The notes beneath the pieces were generated by a model that made no database searches, was not told the DNA's origin, and saw nothing but the letters and a program-made list of their open reading frames with translations. The position numbers and the translations under genes were made by a program. This document shows positions 33,845 to 44,228 of a DNA stretch of 64,000 bases, one piece after another (positions within the stretch are counted from its first letter, which is position 1; each line of letters opens with the position of its first letter). The DNA is from Paucibacter sp. B2R-40 (GTDB taxonomy: Bacteria > Pseudomonadota > Gammaproteobacteria > Burkholderiales > Burkholderiaceae_C): assembly GCF_025717555.1 (NCBI RefSeq), contig NZ_JAJIRP010000001.1, positions 186,001 to 250,000 of the forward strand, read 5' to 3'.

Positions 33845-34118
33845 GCATTGCATCGGAATAGGCGAGAAATAAATCACATCGCCGCAACAGTCCCCCCATC
33901 TGGGGGGCTATTGTTTTCCAGCGCAAAGGACTCAAATCAAGCCATGCGGGGCAGAGCTTCTCAACCGGTATTTTTGTCATCGGGATGCGAACTGGGCCAG
34001 TGGCCAAGACTCACGCGAGTGCTTGACCCAGCCTCCCCCGCGCCATTTTCTGTTGATCGCCACGCATCGGCTTATCGACGCCGATTCTGAGCAAAGCAGC
34101 ATCGGCGAGAATCGCCGC
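33845..34118. other. Intergenic region between the Crp-like gene and mnmE
   Basis: A stretch of 274 bases. A 6-bp G/C hairpin, CCCCCC-ATCT-GGGGGG at 33892-33907, is present without a following T run. No yidC, rnpA or rpmH is found in this place, although these genes often precede mnmE in proteobacteria. The promoter of mnmE should lie here. Confidence 0.45.
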
Positions 34119-35495
34119 ATGCTGTCCCAACGCCAAGCCCCTATCGCCGCCATCGCCACCGCGCCGGGGCGCGGCGCCGTCGGTATCGTGCGTGTCTCCT
34201 CTGCGCAGGACCTGGCCCCGCTGATAAACGCCATCTGCGCGCGCAGCCTGCGGGCACGTGAAGCGAGCTATCTGCCTTTCCTCGACGGCCAAGGTCTTGC
34301 CATCGACCAAGGCCTGGCGCTCTTGTTCCCCGCACCTCACTCTTACACCGGCGAACATGTGCTGGAGTTGCAAGCGCATGGTGGGCCGGTGGTGCTGCAA
34401 CTGCTGCTGGCGCGCTGCATCGAGGCCGGCCAGGCCTTGGGTATCCGGCTGGCCGAGCCGGGGGAGTTCACCCAGCGTGCCTTTCTGAACGGCAAGCTCG
34501 ATCTGGCCCAAGCCGAGGCGGTCAGTGACCTGATCGACGCCAGCACGGAAGCGGCGGCGCGCAGCGCCGGCCGCGCCTTGGCCGGCGCGCTGTCCAAAGA
34601 AGTCGGTGAACTGCGCGACGCGCTGATCAAGCTGCGCATGCTGGTCGAGGCGACGCTGGACTTCCCCGAGGAAGAGATCGACTTTTTGCAACAAGCCGAT
34701 GCGATGGGCCGTTTGGCCCGGCTGCAAGAGCGGCTGGCGGCCGTGCTTGACCGGACGCAACAGGGCGCACTGCTGCGCGAAGGCATCAAGGTCGTGCTGG
34801 CGGGCCAGCCCAATGTGGGCAAAAGCTCGCTCTTGAACGCGCTGGCCGGTGCCGAGCTGGCCATCGTCACGGCCGTGCCCGGCACGACGCGCGACAAGGT
34901 CAGCCAGACGATTCAGATCGAAGGCGTGCCGCTGCACATCAGCGACACCGCCGGCCTGCGTGACACCGACGACGAAGTCGAGCGCATTGGCGTGGCGCGC
35001 AGCTGGGAGGCCATCGAAGACGCCGATGTGCTGCTCTTTATGCATGACCTGACGCGGGTCGGCCAAGCAGCTTACGAGGCCGAAGACAAGCTGATCGCGG
35101 CCCGCTTGGCGAATGTGCCAGCCGAGCGCATCCTGCAGGTCTTCAACAAGACCGATGCGGCTCAAGTCGCCGGCTTGCCGGACGGCGCCCTGCTGCTATC
35201 GACCAAGTCCGGTGTCGGCCTGGCCGAGTTGCGTCAAAAGCTGCTGCAGCAAGTTGGCTGGCATGCCACGACCGAAGGCCTGTTCATTGCCCGCGAGCGC
35301 CATGTGCAAGCACTCAAGCGCACGCGCGAGCATTTGGACTTGGCACTCGGCGTTGCGCGGCAAGTACCACCGGCCTTGGACCTGCTCGCCGAAGAACTGC
35401 GCCTGTCGCACGACGCACTCGGCGAGATCACCGGCAACTTCTCCGCCGACGACTTGCTGGGCGAAATTTTCAGCAAGTTCTGTATAGGCAAATAA
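34119..35495 (+). CDS. mnmE: tRNA modification GTPase MnmE (TrmE)
   Basis: A 458-residue protein that, with MnmG, forms the 5-carboxymethylaminomethyl group on wobble uridine of certain tRNAs. The amino-terminal folate-binding domain ([18 protein letters not shown]) and helical region are followed by an inserted G domain with GQPNVGKSS (G1), DTAGLRDT (G3) and FNKTD (G4). The carboxy end FCIGK holds the essential Cys. The ATG at 34119 matches the family start, although the frame is open to 34023. Full length and intact. Confidence 0.97.
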   Translation: MLSQRQAPIAAIATAPGRGAVGIVRVSSAQDLAPLINAICARSLRAREASYLPFLDGQGLAIDQGLALLFPAPHSYTGEHVLELQAHGGPVVLQLLLARCIEAGQALGIRLAEPGEFTQRAFLNGKLDLAQAEAVSDLIDASTEAAARSAGRALAGALSKEVGELRDALIKLRMLVEATLDFPEEEIDFLQQADAMGRLARLQERLAAVLDRTQQGALLREGIKVVLAGQPNVGKSSLLNALAGAELAIVTAVPGTTRDKVSQTIQIEGVPLHISDTAGLRDTDDEVERIGVARSWEAIEDADVLLFMHDLTRVGQAAYEAEDKLIAARLANVPAERILQVFNKTDAAQVAGLPDGALLLSTKSGVGLAELRQKLLQQVGWHATTEGLFIARERHVQALKRTREHLDLALGVARQVPPALDLLAEELRLSHDALGEITGNFSADDLLGEIFSKFCIGK

Positions 35496-35530
35496 CGATT
35501 AGGTGCTGGACCTGCGCAGCAGCTCCGACC

Positions 35531-35764
35531 TCAACGCCCGTGCGGAAAGGTCGACTTGACGGTCGGCTTCTTGACGCCCTTGCCCTGGGCGACCCAGAGT
35601 TTGTAGGCGGTCGAGGTCAGCTCGCGCTTCATCAATTGCAAGAGCTCGCCCTCGCTGATGGCATGCTCTTGCAGCACCTTGTTGTAAGGCGGCTTGTCCT
35701 CAAACGCGGTGGCAATCACGCGCTTGATTTGATCGGGGCTGAGACGGGGGATTGGTTTGGCCAT
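35531..35764 (-). CDS. TIGR03643/DUF2805 family small protein
   Basis: A 77-residue protein, MAKPIPRLSPDQIKRVI at the start, with EDKPPYNKVLQEHAISEGEL and a basic end. It matches the small TIGR03643/DUF2805 family of proteobacteria and marine bacteria, whose function is unknown; the helical pattern suggests a helix-turn-helix-like fold. It is convergent with mnmE and lies just downstream of apt on the same strand, 33 bases from it. Confidence 0.87.
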   Translation of the reverse strand: MAKPIPRLSPDQIKRVIATAFEDKPPYNKVLQEHAISEGELLQLMKRELTSTAYKLWVAQGKGVKKPTVKSTFPHGR

Positions 35765-35797
35765 AGCCGCTATTGTCGGTCAGTCGGCCAGCGCTCT

Positions 35798-36349
35798 TCA
35801 AGCACCGTCGAACTCAAGCAGCGTGAACAATGCCAGGCCTTCACCCTTCAGCTTGGCCGAGCCGCCCAGTTCGGGCAGGTCAACAATGGCGCCGCATTCG
35901 ATCAGCTCGGCGCCCAAACGCTGCAGCAGGCGCGCGCCGGCCAGCATGGTGCCGCCGGTGGCGACCAGATCATCGATCAGCACGATGCGCTCGCCCGCCT
36001 TGACGGCATCGGCGTGGATCTCCACCGTGGCGCTGCCGTACTCCAGCTCATAACTCTCCGCCACCGTGGTGAAGGGCAGCTTGCCTTTCTTGCGGATCGG
36101 GATGAAACCGACGCCCAGCTCGTAGGCCAAGACCGAGCCAATGATGAAGCCGCGGGCATCCAGGCCGGCGATGGCGGTCGGCCGCTGCTCAAAATAGCGA
36201 TGCACAAACTGGTCGATCAGGACCCGAAACACGCGCGGGTTCGACAGCAAGGGCGTAATGTCACGGAATTGGACGCCGGGCGCCGGCCAGTCGGGCACGG
36301 TGCGGATATGGCTGCGGATGTAGTCGGCGGGGCTGAGGATGTTGGACAT
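35798..36349 (-). CDS. apt: Adenine phosphoribosyltransferase
   Basis: A 183-residue purine salvage enzyme converting adenine and PRPP to AMP. The PRPP-binding motif [13 protein letters not shown] is at about residue 124, [20 protein letters not shown] at about residue 64 and the flexible-loop [12 protein letters not shown] between them. The start [20 protein letters not shown] matches the beta-proteobacterial APT amino end. It heads a small operon with the DUF2805 gene. Full length with all key residues visible. Confidence 0.96.
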   Translation of the reverse strand: MSNILSPADYIRSHIRTVPDWPAPGVQFRDITPLLSNPRVFRVLIDQFVHRYFEQRPTAIAGLDARGFIIGSVLAYELGVGFIPIRKKGKLPFTTVAESYELEYGSATVEIHADAVKAGERIVLIDDLVATGGTMLAGARLLQRLGAELIECGAIVDLPELGGSAKLKGEGLALFTLLEFDGA

Positions 36350-36402
36350 GTGACGCGCTCTCCGTTCACTGCTGGAACGGCGATGGTAAGCCCAGCCTCT
36401 AA

Positions 36403-37896
36403 TCAGGCCGCGTGCTCGCTACAAACCAAGCGCGCCCGTCCGCTTTGCTTGGCCGCATAGAGCGCCGCATCGGCGCGCTCGACCAAGCTCACTGCGGCGC
36501 ATTGCGCGTCGCCAACACTGGCTACACAAGCCGCCACACCCAGACTCAGGCTGAGCCGGCGGCGCAGCGGCGAGGCCTCATGCTCAATCGCGGCCAGCCG
36601 GATGCTGTCCAGGCAACGCTGAGCCACCACCAGCGCGCCGGCCAGATCGCAATCGGCCAGCAGCAAGACAAATTCTTCGCCGCCATAACGGCAGACCGCC
36701 TCGCCACCGCGCCCGGCACAGGCGCGCAGCAACTCGGCCACGCGGATCAGGCAATCGTCGCCGGCGACATGGCCATAGCGGTCGTTATAGAGCTTGAAGT
36801 GGTCTATATCGACCATGATGCAGGCCAGCGAATGGCCATGGCGCGCGCTGCGCTGCCATTCCTGTTGCAAGAGCTGATCAAAATAGCGCCGATTGCCCAC
36901 GCCGGTCAATCCATCGGTGACCGATTGCTTGGCCAAGCGCGCATTGGCTTCTTGCAGCGCCACCTCTTGGCGTTTGCGCTCACTCAGGTCGGTGATGATG
37001 CAAACAAAACGATGCGTGGTCGCGGTCTTGACCTCGGCCACGCTCAAGAGCAGGGTCAACTCTTGCCCATCGCGGTGTCTTGCGGTCAATTCCTGCGAGC
37101 CACCGACCAAGGACTCAAGACTCAGGCGCGCGCCCATCCAAATGCCGAACAGCAGATCGATGTGGCTGCCCTTCAATTCATTCGCCTCGAAGCCGAACAG
37201 CGCTTCCGCCGCCGGGTTCAAGGCCAGCACATGGCCCTCGGTGTCCAGCGTCAGCACGCCATTCGGTGTCGTCAGCACAAAGGCCTGCAGATGCGCCTTG
37301 CTGGCTGCCAGACGTTGCTGCTCATGGACCAGATCGCTGACGTCCAAGCGCACGCCGATAACACCGCCGGCGCGGGTATGCCGCTCATGCACGCGCACCC
37401 AGCGGTCTTCGTGCAGGTTTTGCAGCAAAGGCTCGGTCGGGTTGAGGCGAGCATTGGTGCGAGCGGCCAGGCGCTGCGCCAGCCATGCCTCTTCGCAGCC
37501 CTTGGCGGCGGGCACACCACCCAAGGCAATCGACCGGCGAACCAGATCTTCGAAACGGGCGCCGCGCTTGAATTCGGCCTCCATATGCGGGTAGATTTCG
37601 ACCAAATGTCGGTTGAAGGCAACCAGGCGGTCGTTCTCGTCAAATATTTCAACACTGGCCGGCAGCGCTTCGATGGCCTCCTCCAAGGTGCGCTTCGCAT
37701 TGGCGGTCTCAAGCCAGGCCCGGCGCAGCGCCACCCCGCCCAGGGCCAAGACCAGGCCGGCCAGAGCCAGGGCGACGGTCGCCAGAGCCGGTTCGGCGCC
37801 TGGCCCCAGCCACAGGCTCACACCCAACAAGGCCATGGCGACAGCGGCGGCCAAGCCTAGCAAGCAGCGAATGAAAAATGGCGTCGGTTGAGGCAT
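36403..37896 (-). CDS. Membrane diguanylate cyclase with PAS domains and GGEEF motif
   Basis: A 497-residue signalling enzyme. Two transmembrane helices (about 10-60) are followed by a PAS-like domain (about 70-190, [20 protein letters not shown]), a second PAS domain (about 205-315, [19 protein letters not shown]) and the GGDEF domain (about 330-490). The active site is [11 protein letters not shown], so cyclic di-GMP synthesis is expected. At the inhibitory I-site, usually RxxD, it reads RGGE, so product inhibition may be weak or absent. No EAL domain is present. Confidence 0.92.
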   Translation of the reverse strand: MPQPTPFFIRCLLGLAAAVAMALLGVSLWLGPGAEPALATVALALAGLVLALGGVALRRAWLETANAKRTLEEAIEALPASVEIFDENDRLVAFNRHLVEIYPHMEAEFKRGARFEDLVRRSIALGGVPAAKGCEEAWLAQRLAARTNARLNPTEPLLQNLHEDRWVRVHERHTRAGGVIGVRLDVSDLVHEQQRLAASKAHLQAFVLTTPNGVLTLDTEGHVLALNPAAEALFGFEANELKGSHIDLLFGIWMGARLSLESLVGGSQELTARHRDGQELTLLLSVAEVKTATTHRFVCIITDLSERKRQEVALQEANARLAKQSVTDGLTGVGNRRYFDQLLQQEWQRSARHGHSLACIMVDIDHFKLYNDRYGHVAGDDCLIRVAELLRACAGRGGEAVCRYGGEEFVLLLADCDLAGALVVAQRCLDSIRLAAIEHEASPLRRRLSLSLGVAACVASVGDAQCAAVSLVERADAALYAAKQSGRARLVCSEHAA

Positions 37897-37972
37897 AGCC
37901 CGACAGACTAAAGCAGCGCGGCCCCCTTGGCTAGCACCCCCGAAAGTGGGAAGTATTAACCCTTACGCGAGC

Positions 37973-39232
37973 TCAGCAACCTCGCGTGACCGGCATGCTG
38001 GTCGCGCCGGGCATCGACATATAGCGCGCCAATTCCAGCTTGGCGAGCGAATTACGGTGTACTTCATCGGGTCCGTCGGCCAGGCGCAGCGTGCGCTGGT
38101 GCGCCCACATCATCGCCAGCGGCGTGTCATCGCTGACGCCCATGCCGCCATAGACCTGAATCGCCCAGTCGATCACCTTCAAGGCCATATTCGGGGCGAC
38201 GATCTTGATCATCGCGATCTCGGCGCGGGCGCCCTTGTTGCCGACCGTATCCATCATGTAAGCCGCCTTCAGCGTCAACAGCCGGGCCTGCTCGATGCTG
38301 CAGCGCGCCTCGGCGATGCGCTCCTGCGTGACCGTCTGCTGGGCAATGGTCTTGCCGAACGCAACCCGCGCAATGGCGCGCTCGCACATCAGTTGCAGCG
38401 CCCGCTCGGCCGCGCCTATGCTGCGCATGCAATGGTGGATGCGGCCCGGGCCCAGGCGCCCTTGCGCGATCTCGAAACCACGGCCTTCGCCCAGCAAGAT
38501 ATTGCTGGCCGGCACCCGCACATTCGTCAGCTGCACTTCCATATGACCATGCGGCGCGTCGTCATAGCCGAACACGCTCAGCGGCCGCAGCACGGTGACA
38601 CCGGGCGTATTGGCCGGCACCAAGACCATCGCCTGCTGTTCGTGCCGCCCGGCTTCGGGGTTGGTCTTGCCCATCACGATATAGACCGCGCAGCGCGGAT
38701 CACCGGCGCCGGACGACCACCATTTGGTGCCGTTGATCACATAGTCGTCCCCATCGCGCTCAATCCGGCACTGGATATTGGTCGCGTCGCTTGAGGCTAC
38801 TTCCGGCTCGGTCATCAAGAAAGCCGAGCGCATCTCGCCGCGCAGCAGCGGCTCCAGCCAAGTGCGCTTGTGCGCCTCGGTGCCATAGCGCTCGATGGTT
38901 TCCATATTGCCGGTGTCGGGGGCGGAGCAGTTGAACACCTCGGCCGCCCAAGACACCCGCCCCATGATTTCGCACAGCGGCGCATATTCAAGGTTGGACA
39001 AACCCTCGGGCGCCCGGCTCGATTTAGGCAAGAACAGATTCCACAGCCCGGCCGCACGCGCCAAGGGTTTGAGCTCCTCGATCAGCGTGGTCGGAATCCA
39101 GGCATTGCCGGCGCGCCGATTCGCCTCGACCTCGGCAAAGAAGCGGCGCTCATTCGGGTAGATATGCGCGTCGAAAAACGCCAGCAAGCGCGCTTGCAGC
39201 TCTTGCACCTTGGGGCTGTAGTCGAAATTCAT
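37973..39232 (-). CDS. Acyl-CoA dehydrogenase
   Basis: A 419-residue FAD-dependent acyl-CoA dehydrogenase of the ACAD10/11-like branch. The domains run in order: the helical amino end ([20 protein letters not shown]), a beta domain with [16 protein letters not shown] and [15 protein letters not shown], and a helical end with [20 protein letters not shown] and [19 protein letters not shown]. Oxidises acyl-CoA esters to enoyl-CoA and passes electrons to ETF. The gene stands alone with its own divergent promoter toward gshA. The chain length is not predictable. Confidence 0.93.
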   Translation of the reverse strand: MNFDYSPKVQELQARLLAFFDAHIYPNERRFFAEVEANRRAGNAWIPTTLIEELKPLARAAGLWNLFLPKSSRAPEGLSNLEYAPLCEIMGRVSWAAEVFNCSAPDTGNMETIERYGTEAHKRTWLEPLLRGEMRSAFLMTEPEVASSDATNIQCRIERDGDDYVINGTKWWSSGAGDPRCAVYIVMGKTNPEAGRHEQQAMVLVPANTPGVTVLRPLSVFGYDDAPHGHMEVQLTNVRVPASNILLGEGRGFEIAQGRLGPGRIHHCMRSIGAAERALQLMCERAIARVAFGKTIAQQTVTQERIAEARCSIEQARLLTLKAAYMMDTVGNKGARAEIAMIKIVAPNMALKVIDWAIQVYGGMGVSDDTPLAMMWAHQRTLRLADGPDEVHRNSLAKLELARYMSMPGATSMPVTRGC

Positions 39233-39415
39233 GGTCTGCGCTTTCTGGGTTGACCGGGGTGGCGTCAGTGTGGCTCAGCTTTTGTCGCAGGCCTGTCGCC
39301 GAGGTGGCAGTGACTGGCACTAAGATCAGCCCCGCCCAAGACAGGTGTAGCCCCTGTCTGTTACCGTGCGCGGCTCAATAATGAAGAAGTTCTTGCTGAA
39401 TTGGACGGAAAACGG

Positions 39416-40993
39416 ATGAGCGAACATACACAAGGCGCGGGCAAACAAGCCCAGAAGAGCGCCATCGCTACGGCCGACTCGCTGATGGGCATTCGCCGCG
39501 GCATTGAAAAGGAAAGCCTGCGCGCCCGGCCCAATGGCCTGCTAGCCTTGACGCCGCACCCGGCCGCGCTTGGCGCGGCGCTGACTCATCCGCACATCAC
39601 CACCGACTACAGCGAATCGCAGCTTGAATTGATCACCGGCGTACACGCTGACGTTGAGGCCTGCCTGGCCGAGCTGACCGAGGTGCACCAAGGTGTTTAC
39701 AAGGTGATGCAGGAGCTGGGCTGTTGCGCACAGGCGCAAGAGGAGGAGCGGCTGTGGGTCGGCTCCATGCCTTGCGAGTTGCCGACCGACGAGACGATTC
39801 CGCTGGGCCGCTATGGCAAATCCAATGTCGGCCGCTCCAAAAGCATTTACCGCATGGGCCTGGGCCAGCGCTACGGCCGGCGTATGCAGACCATTTCGGG
39901 CATTCATTACAACTGGTCGATGCCCGGCGTCACGAGCGAGCAATACTTTGCGCTGATCCGCAACTTCCGCCGCCATTCTTTTTTGCTGCTGTATCTGTTC
40001 GGCGCCTCGCCGGCCCTGAGTTCCAGTTTTGTCGAGGGGCGCGAACACCGCCTGCAGCGTTTCGGCGAGCACAGTCTCTACTTGCCGTACGCGACCTCGC
40101 TGCGCATGGGCCGCCTGGGCTATCAGAGCGACGCGCAATCGGCGCTGGCGGTCAGCTACAACTGCCTCAGCAGTTATGCCGACTCACTGCAGGAAGCCTT
40201 GACCCGGCCCTACCCGCCCTATGCGGCGATCGGCGTGCGCAACCCGGGCGGCGACTACAACCAGCTCAGCACCAGCCTCTTGCAAATCGAGAACGAGTTC
40301 TACGGCACCATCCGCCCCAAGCGCGTGGTGCGCAGTGGTGAGCGCCCACTGCATGCCTTGCGCGAGCGCGGCGTCGAATATGTGGAAGTGCGCTGCATGG
40401 ACCTCGACCCTTTTGTGCCGGTCGGCATCACCGCCCAGACCGCGCGTTTTCTGGACGTCTTTCTGCTGCATTGCCTGATGACCGACAGCCCGGCCGACTC
40501 GGCCGCCGAGATCGCCGCGCTGGGTGAGAACCAGCATCTGGTGGCCGAGCGTGGCCGCGAGCCCGGTTTGCAGCTGCTCGCGCCCGAAGCCGCCGGCGGC
40601 AAGCGCCTGATGAGCGATTGGGGCGCCGCGCTCTTGGATCAATGCGCGCCATTTGCCGCGCTGCTGGACCAGGCGCAAGGGGGTGCGGCCCACGCCGAGG
40701 CGCTGGCCGCTGCGAGGCAAACGCTGGCCGAGCCCGACAGCACGCCCTCGGCGCGGGTCTTGCGCACGATGGCGCGCGACTTCGACAACCGTTATGTCGA
40801 CTTCATGCGCCAGCAGTCCGAGCAAACCCGCCAATTGCTGCTGGACCTGCCCTATAGCGAAGCCATGGCCACCAAGTTCGCGACGCAGGCGCGTGAGTCG
40901 GTGGCGGCGCAGCAGGCGATCGAGGTGGCCGACAAATTGCCCTTCGACGCCTATCTGCAGCAGTACATGGCACCCGAACAGATTCGGGTGTAG
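39416..40993 (+). CDS. gshA: Glutamate-cysteine ligase
   Basis: A 525-residue enzyme of the proteobacterial GshA family (E. coli type), catalysing ATP-dependent formation of gamma-glutamylcysteine, the first step of glutathione synthesis. Recognisable parts are MGIRRGIEKESLRA, TTDYSESQLELITG, ISGIHYNWSMP, LSTSLLQIENEFYGTIRPKR and VEYVEVRCMDLDPF, which carry the substrate and metal residues. The ATG at 39416 matches the family better than the in-frame ATG at 39401. Glutathione made here would serve the persulfide dioxygenase at 411-1310. Confidence 0.96.
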   Translation: MSEHTQGAGKQAQKSAIATADSLMGIRRGIEKESLRARPNGLLALTPHPAALGAALTHPHITTDYSESQLELITGVHADVEACLAELTEVHQGVYKVMQELGCCAQAQEEERLWVGSMPCELPTDETIPLGRYGKSNVGRSKSIYRMGLGQRYGRRMQTISGIHYNWSMPGVTSEQYFALIRNFRRHSFLLLYLFGASPALSSSFVEGREHRLQRFGEHSLYLPYATSLRMGRLGYQSDAQSALAVSYNCLSSYADSLQEALTRPYPPYAAIGVRNPGGDYNQLSTSLLQIENEFYGTIRPKRVVRSGERPLHALRERGVEYVEVRCMDLDPFVPVGITAQTARFLDVFLLHCLMTDSPADSAAEIAALGENQHLVAERGREPGLQLLAPEAAGGKRLMSDWGAALLDQCAPFAALLDQAQGGAAHAEALAAARQTLAEPDSTPSARVLRTMARDFDNRYVDFMRQQSEQTRQLLLDLPYSEAMATKFATQARESVAAQQAIEVADKLPFDAYLQQYMAPEQIRV

Positions 40994-41014
40994 GGCAGCG
41001 ACAGCGAAGCTGAT

Positions 41015-41695
41015 TTACTTCGCCTCGACCCTGGCGTTCACCTCGTCCATACCTCGGCGCAGCGCCGTCGCCCAGATGGTGATCGCATGCTGCGCGTCGG
41101 CCAAATTGGTCTGGCGGTTGGTCCAGGTCATTTGCCCTGAGAAACGGCCGTTGCGACCATCAACAGCTCTTGCCAACACCTGACCGGTGACCGAGTCGCG
41201 TATTTCCAGCACCACCGTCATTTGACCGGAGTCGGTCGTGTAGACCCGCGAGCGGCCGACCGTGGTGTCACCGGGCGCGCTGATGAAGAGATTGACGATG
41301 GCCGGCGTCACACGCAAGGTTTCGGGGCCGGGCACATCTACCAGGGTATAGCCGCCACGCGCCAACTCGGCGCGGAAGGTTTCGTGAAACAGGCCGGCCA
41401 AACGCTCTTTGATCGCCGCGAGGTCGTCGGCATTAAGCCGGCCTGACAAGCTACGCCGGCCCTGGTTAGGATCGAAGTTAGGCGCGAAGCTGATCTGTAC
41501 CGGATCCAACAGCACGCTGCGGAAGGCCACTAACTCGGCATCCGGGCGGACGAAAACAGCATCAATCCGGCTGTCGGGGCGGCGCACCAAGCCATCCCAT
41601 TCTTGTTTGCCACTATTGCCGGTGCTGGCACAACCCGCCAGCAGGGCAACGCAGACGGCGGACAACAAAGCGATCAAAGGGCGTTTGCGGTTCAT
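41015..41695 (-). CDS. DUF3313 family lipoprotein
   Basis: A 226-residue lipoprotein. The signal MNRKRPLIALLSAVCVALLAGC gives a clear lipobox LAGC with Cys 22. The mature body has the DUF3313 pattern (LLDPVQISFAPNF, PGPETLRVTPAIVNLFISAP and VVLEIRDSVTGQVLARAVDG) and a final NRQTNLADAQHAITIWATAL. Probably anchored to the outer membrane. The function of the family is unknown. The gene is convergent with gshA, with 21 bases between the stops. Confidence 0.87.
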   Translation of the reverse strand: MNRKRPLIALLSAVCVALLAGCASTGNSGKQEWDGLVRRPDSRIDAVFVRPDAELVAFRSVLLDPVQISFAPNFDPNQGRRSLSGRLNADDLAAIKERLAGLFHETFRAELARGGYTLVDVPGPETLRVTPAIVNLFISAPGDTTVGRSRVYTTDSGQMTVVLEIRDSVTGQVLARAVDGRNGRFSGQMTWTNRQTNLADAQHAITIWATALRRGMDEVNARVEAK

Positions 41696-41980
41696 AAGAA
41701 TTCCTCGTTGAAGTGATGGCTGGCGAAGCGGCCAAAGTCTAACGCACAGGGCCGAAATTTGCCCAAGATTCATGCCGCTGGCAAGAACCCTAATGCCCAA
41801 GCCACCTGCATCCCGATGCGCCTGACGAAAACCCTCTTTCGGCTGCGCCCGCCCTCGCCTAATATCTGCCACCAACTGCTGGCATCTCGAGCGGCCGCAA
41901 CTGCACTTGCACCGGCACCCGGACAAAGGCCCGCAGTTCCCCACAACCCCAGAGAAATTTCACCCGGCTTCATCACGGCA

Positions 41981-43294
41981 ATGAACAGCACTATCTTTCG
42001 CGCGTTTTTATTGTTCGCCCTTTGGGCGGGCAGCGGGCTCATTCAGGCGGCGCCAGCAGAGGCAGCAGGCGCCGCAAAATTCCAAATCACGCAGGTCGAG
42101 CCCGGCTGGCAGAGCAGCCTGCCACGCAATGCCCAAGCCGCCACGCAAGCCTATCTGGACCGTCTGCCGGCCGCGGTCGTGGCGCGATCGAATGCCTATT
42201 TCGAGGGCGGCTATTGGCTGCAGCTGTGGAATTTCTTGCTCGGCTTGGCTGTCGCCGGCCTGATGCTGCGCGGGCGGGCCTCGGCGCGCGTGCGCGACTG
42301 GGCCAAGCGCGTGGGCCGCAAAGCCTTTGCGCGCGACGCCATTTACGGCGCCGTCTATATGCTGGCCGTCTGGACCTTGACCTTGCCCTTGACGATTTAC
42401 CAAGGCTTTGTACGCGAGCACGCCTACGGCATGGCGACGCAGACCTTCGGCCCCTGGTTCGGCGAGCAGTTGATCGGCTTGGGCGTCAGCATGCTGATCG
42501 GCGGCTTGATGGTCGCGACGCTGTATGTGGTGATACGCCGGGCCGGCGAGCGCTGGTGGCTCTGGGGCACGCTCACCTCGACCGGTCTGCTGGCCGTCAT
42601 GCTGCTGCTCGGGCCCATCCTGATCGAGCCGCTGTTCAATACCTACAAGCCGGTCGAAGACGGGCCCATCAGAACGGCCGTGCTGACCATGGCCCATGCC
42701 AACGGTGTGCCGGCAAACAATATTTATGAATTCGATGCCTCGCGCCAGACCACCCGCGTCAGCGCCAATGTAGCCGGCCTGTTCGGCAGCGCAGCGGTGC
42801 GCCTGAATGACAATCTGCTGCGGCGCAGCGGCGAGGCCGAGGTCCGCGCAGTGATGGGCCATGAGTTGGGGCATTACGTGCTCAACCATGTGCTCAAGTC
42901 CTTGGCCGAGATGACGCTGCTCTTGCTCGCCGGCTTCTTGTTCACCCAATGGGCGATCAACAAGCTACTGGCGCGCCACGGCAGTCACTGGGGCCTGGGC
43001 GGGGTCAGCGATGTGGCCAGCCTGCCGCTGCTGGTGGCCCTGCTGTCGGTGTTCATGTTTGTCGGCACGCCGCTCATCAACAGCCTGGTGCGCAGCCAGG
43101 AGATGGAAGCCGACTATTTTGGCCTCAACCTGGCGCGCGAACCGCACGGCATGTCCGAGGTCCTGCTCAAGCTGGCGGAATACCGCAAGCCCGATCCGGG
43201 TCCGCTGGAGGAAATCATCTTCTTCGACCACCCCAGCGCCCGCACCCGCATCCATGCAGCGATGCAGTGGCGCGAAGCGATGGGCACGCCTTGA
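41981..43294 (+). CDS. M48-family zinc protease (Ste24-like)
   Basis: A 437-residue membrane protease. A signal-like start (residues 1-25) is followed by an M48 amino-terminal membrane domain (about 40-225, several helices) and the catalytic region with GHELGH, H294/E295/H298, at the membrane surface. The third ligand Glu lies in RSQEMEADYFGL. Two more helices follow the HExxH site. This is the CAAX-protease/Ste24 arrangement. In bacteria such enzymes remove damaged or misfolded membrane proteins. The start at 41981 is chosen because the hydrophobic signal directly follows. Confidence 0.9.
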   Translation: MNSTIFRAFLLFALWAGSGLIQAAPAEAAGAAKFQITQVEPGWQSSLPRNAQAATQAYLDRLPAAVVARSNAYFEGGYWLQLWNFLLGLAVAGLMLRGRASARVRDWAKRVGRKAFARDAIYGAVYMLAVWTLTLPLTIYQGFVREHAYGMATQTFGPWFGEQLIGLGVSMLIGGLMVATLYVVIRRAGERWWLWGTLTSTGLLAVMLLLGPILIEPLFNTYKPVEDGPIRTAVLTMAHANGVPANNIYEFDASRQTTRVSANVAGLFGSAAVRLNDNLLRRSGEAEVRAVMGHELGHYVLNHVLKSLAEMTLLLLAGFLFTQWAINKLLARHGSHWGLGGVSDVASLPLLVALLSVFMFVGTPLINSLVRSQEMEADYFGLNLAREPHGMSEVLLKLAEYRKPDPGPLEEIIFFDHPSARTRIHAAMQWREAMGTP

Positions 43295-43302
43295 GATTTA
43301 TC

Positions 43303-43653
43303 TCAAAGCAACTCGATCCCGAAGCGGCGCATCAACAGGGCAAAGGCGCCAAAGCAAAGCACCGTGAAGACGATGCTCAGACTTAAGCTGATCCAAAACC
43401 CCAGCCGCGGCAGCAGCCAGGGGAACAGCAAGAACATCGGCAGCGTCGGAATCACATACCAAAAGGTGTAGCGCGCGTGGTTGGCGATTTTCTCCATCGG
43501 CTGCTTTTCCAGCTGCAGCCAGATCAGCGCCAGCACGGTGATCAGCGGCAGCGCAGCGACCAGGCCGCCGAGCTTGTCGCTGCGCTTGGCGAACTCCGAC
43601 ACCGCCACCACCGCCGCAGCGCTGAGCAGGTATTTGATGATCAACCAGCCCAT
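43303..43653 (-). CDS. DUF3147 family small membrane protein
   Basis: A 116-residue protein with about four hydrophobic segments (MGWLIIKYLLSAAAVVAVSE; GGLVAALPLITVLALIWLQL; YVIPTLPMFLLFPWLL; SIVFTVLCFGAFALLM). It matches the DUF3147 pattern, including the conserved FAKRSDKLGGLVAALPL. GGAGAG lies about eight bases before the ATG at 43653. It follows a GNAT gene by 16 bases on the same strand. The function is unknown. Confidence 0.85.
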   Translation of the reverse strand: MGWLIIKYLLSAAAVVAVSEFAKRSDKLGGLVAALPLITVLALIWLQLEKQPMEKIANHARYTFWYVIPTLPMFLLFPWLLPRLGFWISLSLSIVFTVLCFGAFALLMRRFGIELL

Positions 43654-43669
43654 GGCGCCGCTCTCCTGC

Positions 43670-44104
43670 CTAGCTCGGTGCGCGCAGCGTGTAGAACACT
43701 TCGACGGCATCCTTCATCTCGCCGCGCGTCCAGCCTTGGGCGAGATAAAAACGGTCGGCGCGCGTGTTGGCTGCCGTGCCCAGCGTCACGGTTTGATGCC
43801 CCTGGCTAAAGAGCCATTCGGTGGCCAACTTCAGCAACGGTGCTCCTGCACCCAGGCCCTCTTTGTCGGGGTGAACGAACAAGGCCCAGATCGAAGCATC
43901 GGCCATTTCGGCATAAGAAAAACCGATGATTTCGCCGTCCTGCTCACAGACCCAGCCACGCCCGAGCCGCTCCAAATAGTCCTCGTACATCTGCGTCGTC
44001 ACCCGCGCCGGGTTGTTCAGGACGTTTTCGCGCACGGCCAAGCGGATCGCCGACATGGCGGGGATGTCGGCCCGGGCGGCGAGGCGGAAATGCAGACTCT
44101 TCAT
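43670..44104 (-). CDS. GNAT-family N-acetyltransferase
   Basis: A 144-residue single-domain acetyltransferase. FRLARADIPAMSAIRLAVREN-type amino end, a central GFSYAEMADASIWALFVHPD and the acetyl-CoA loop KEGLGAGAPLLKLATEWL, then TLGTAANTRADRFYLAQGW near the end. The target is unknown. It leads a two-gene transcript with DUF3147. Confidence 0.87.
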   Translation of the reverse strand: MKSLHFRLAARADIPAMSAIRLAVRENVLNNPARVTTQMYEDYLERLGRGWVCEQDGEIIGFSYAEMADASIWALFVHPDKEGLGAGAPLLKLATEWLFSQGHQTVTLGTAANTRADRFYLAQGWTRGEMKDAVEVFYTLRAPS

Positions 44105-44159
44105 ATCGATGTTTTATCACCCAAGGGGCTTGATTCGCGGTGCGCGCACTATAAGGCGC

Positions 44160-44197
44160 CAAAAAAGACAAGGGCCTCGCCATTGTGGCGAAGCCCT
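44160..44197 (-). terminator. Rho-independent terminator after the 93-residue protein gene
   Basis: On the minus strand the stem AGGGCTTCGCCA pairs with TGGCGAGGCCCT (one U-G wobble) around CAA, then TTGTCTTTTTT. On the plus strand the same stem has a C-A mismatch followed by an A-run, so minus-strand use is favoured. Confidence 0.88.
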
Positions 44198-44228
44198 CAA
44201 AAAACGCTGCTCGCGCAGCGGGTCAGGA

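Noticed and set aside
33892-33907. C6/G6 hairpin before mnmE as a terminator
   Set aside because: Only six base pairs and no T run follow; listed only as sequence content.
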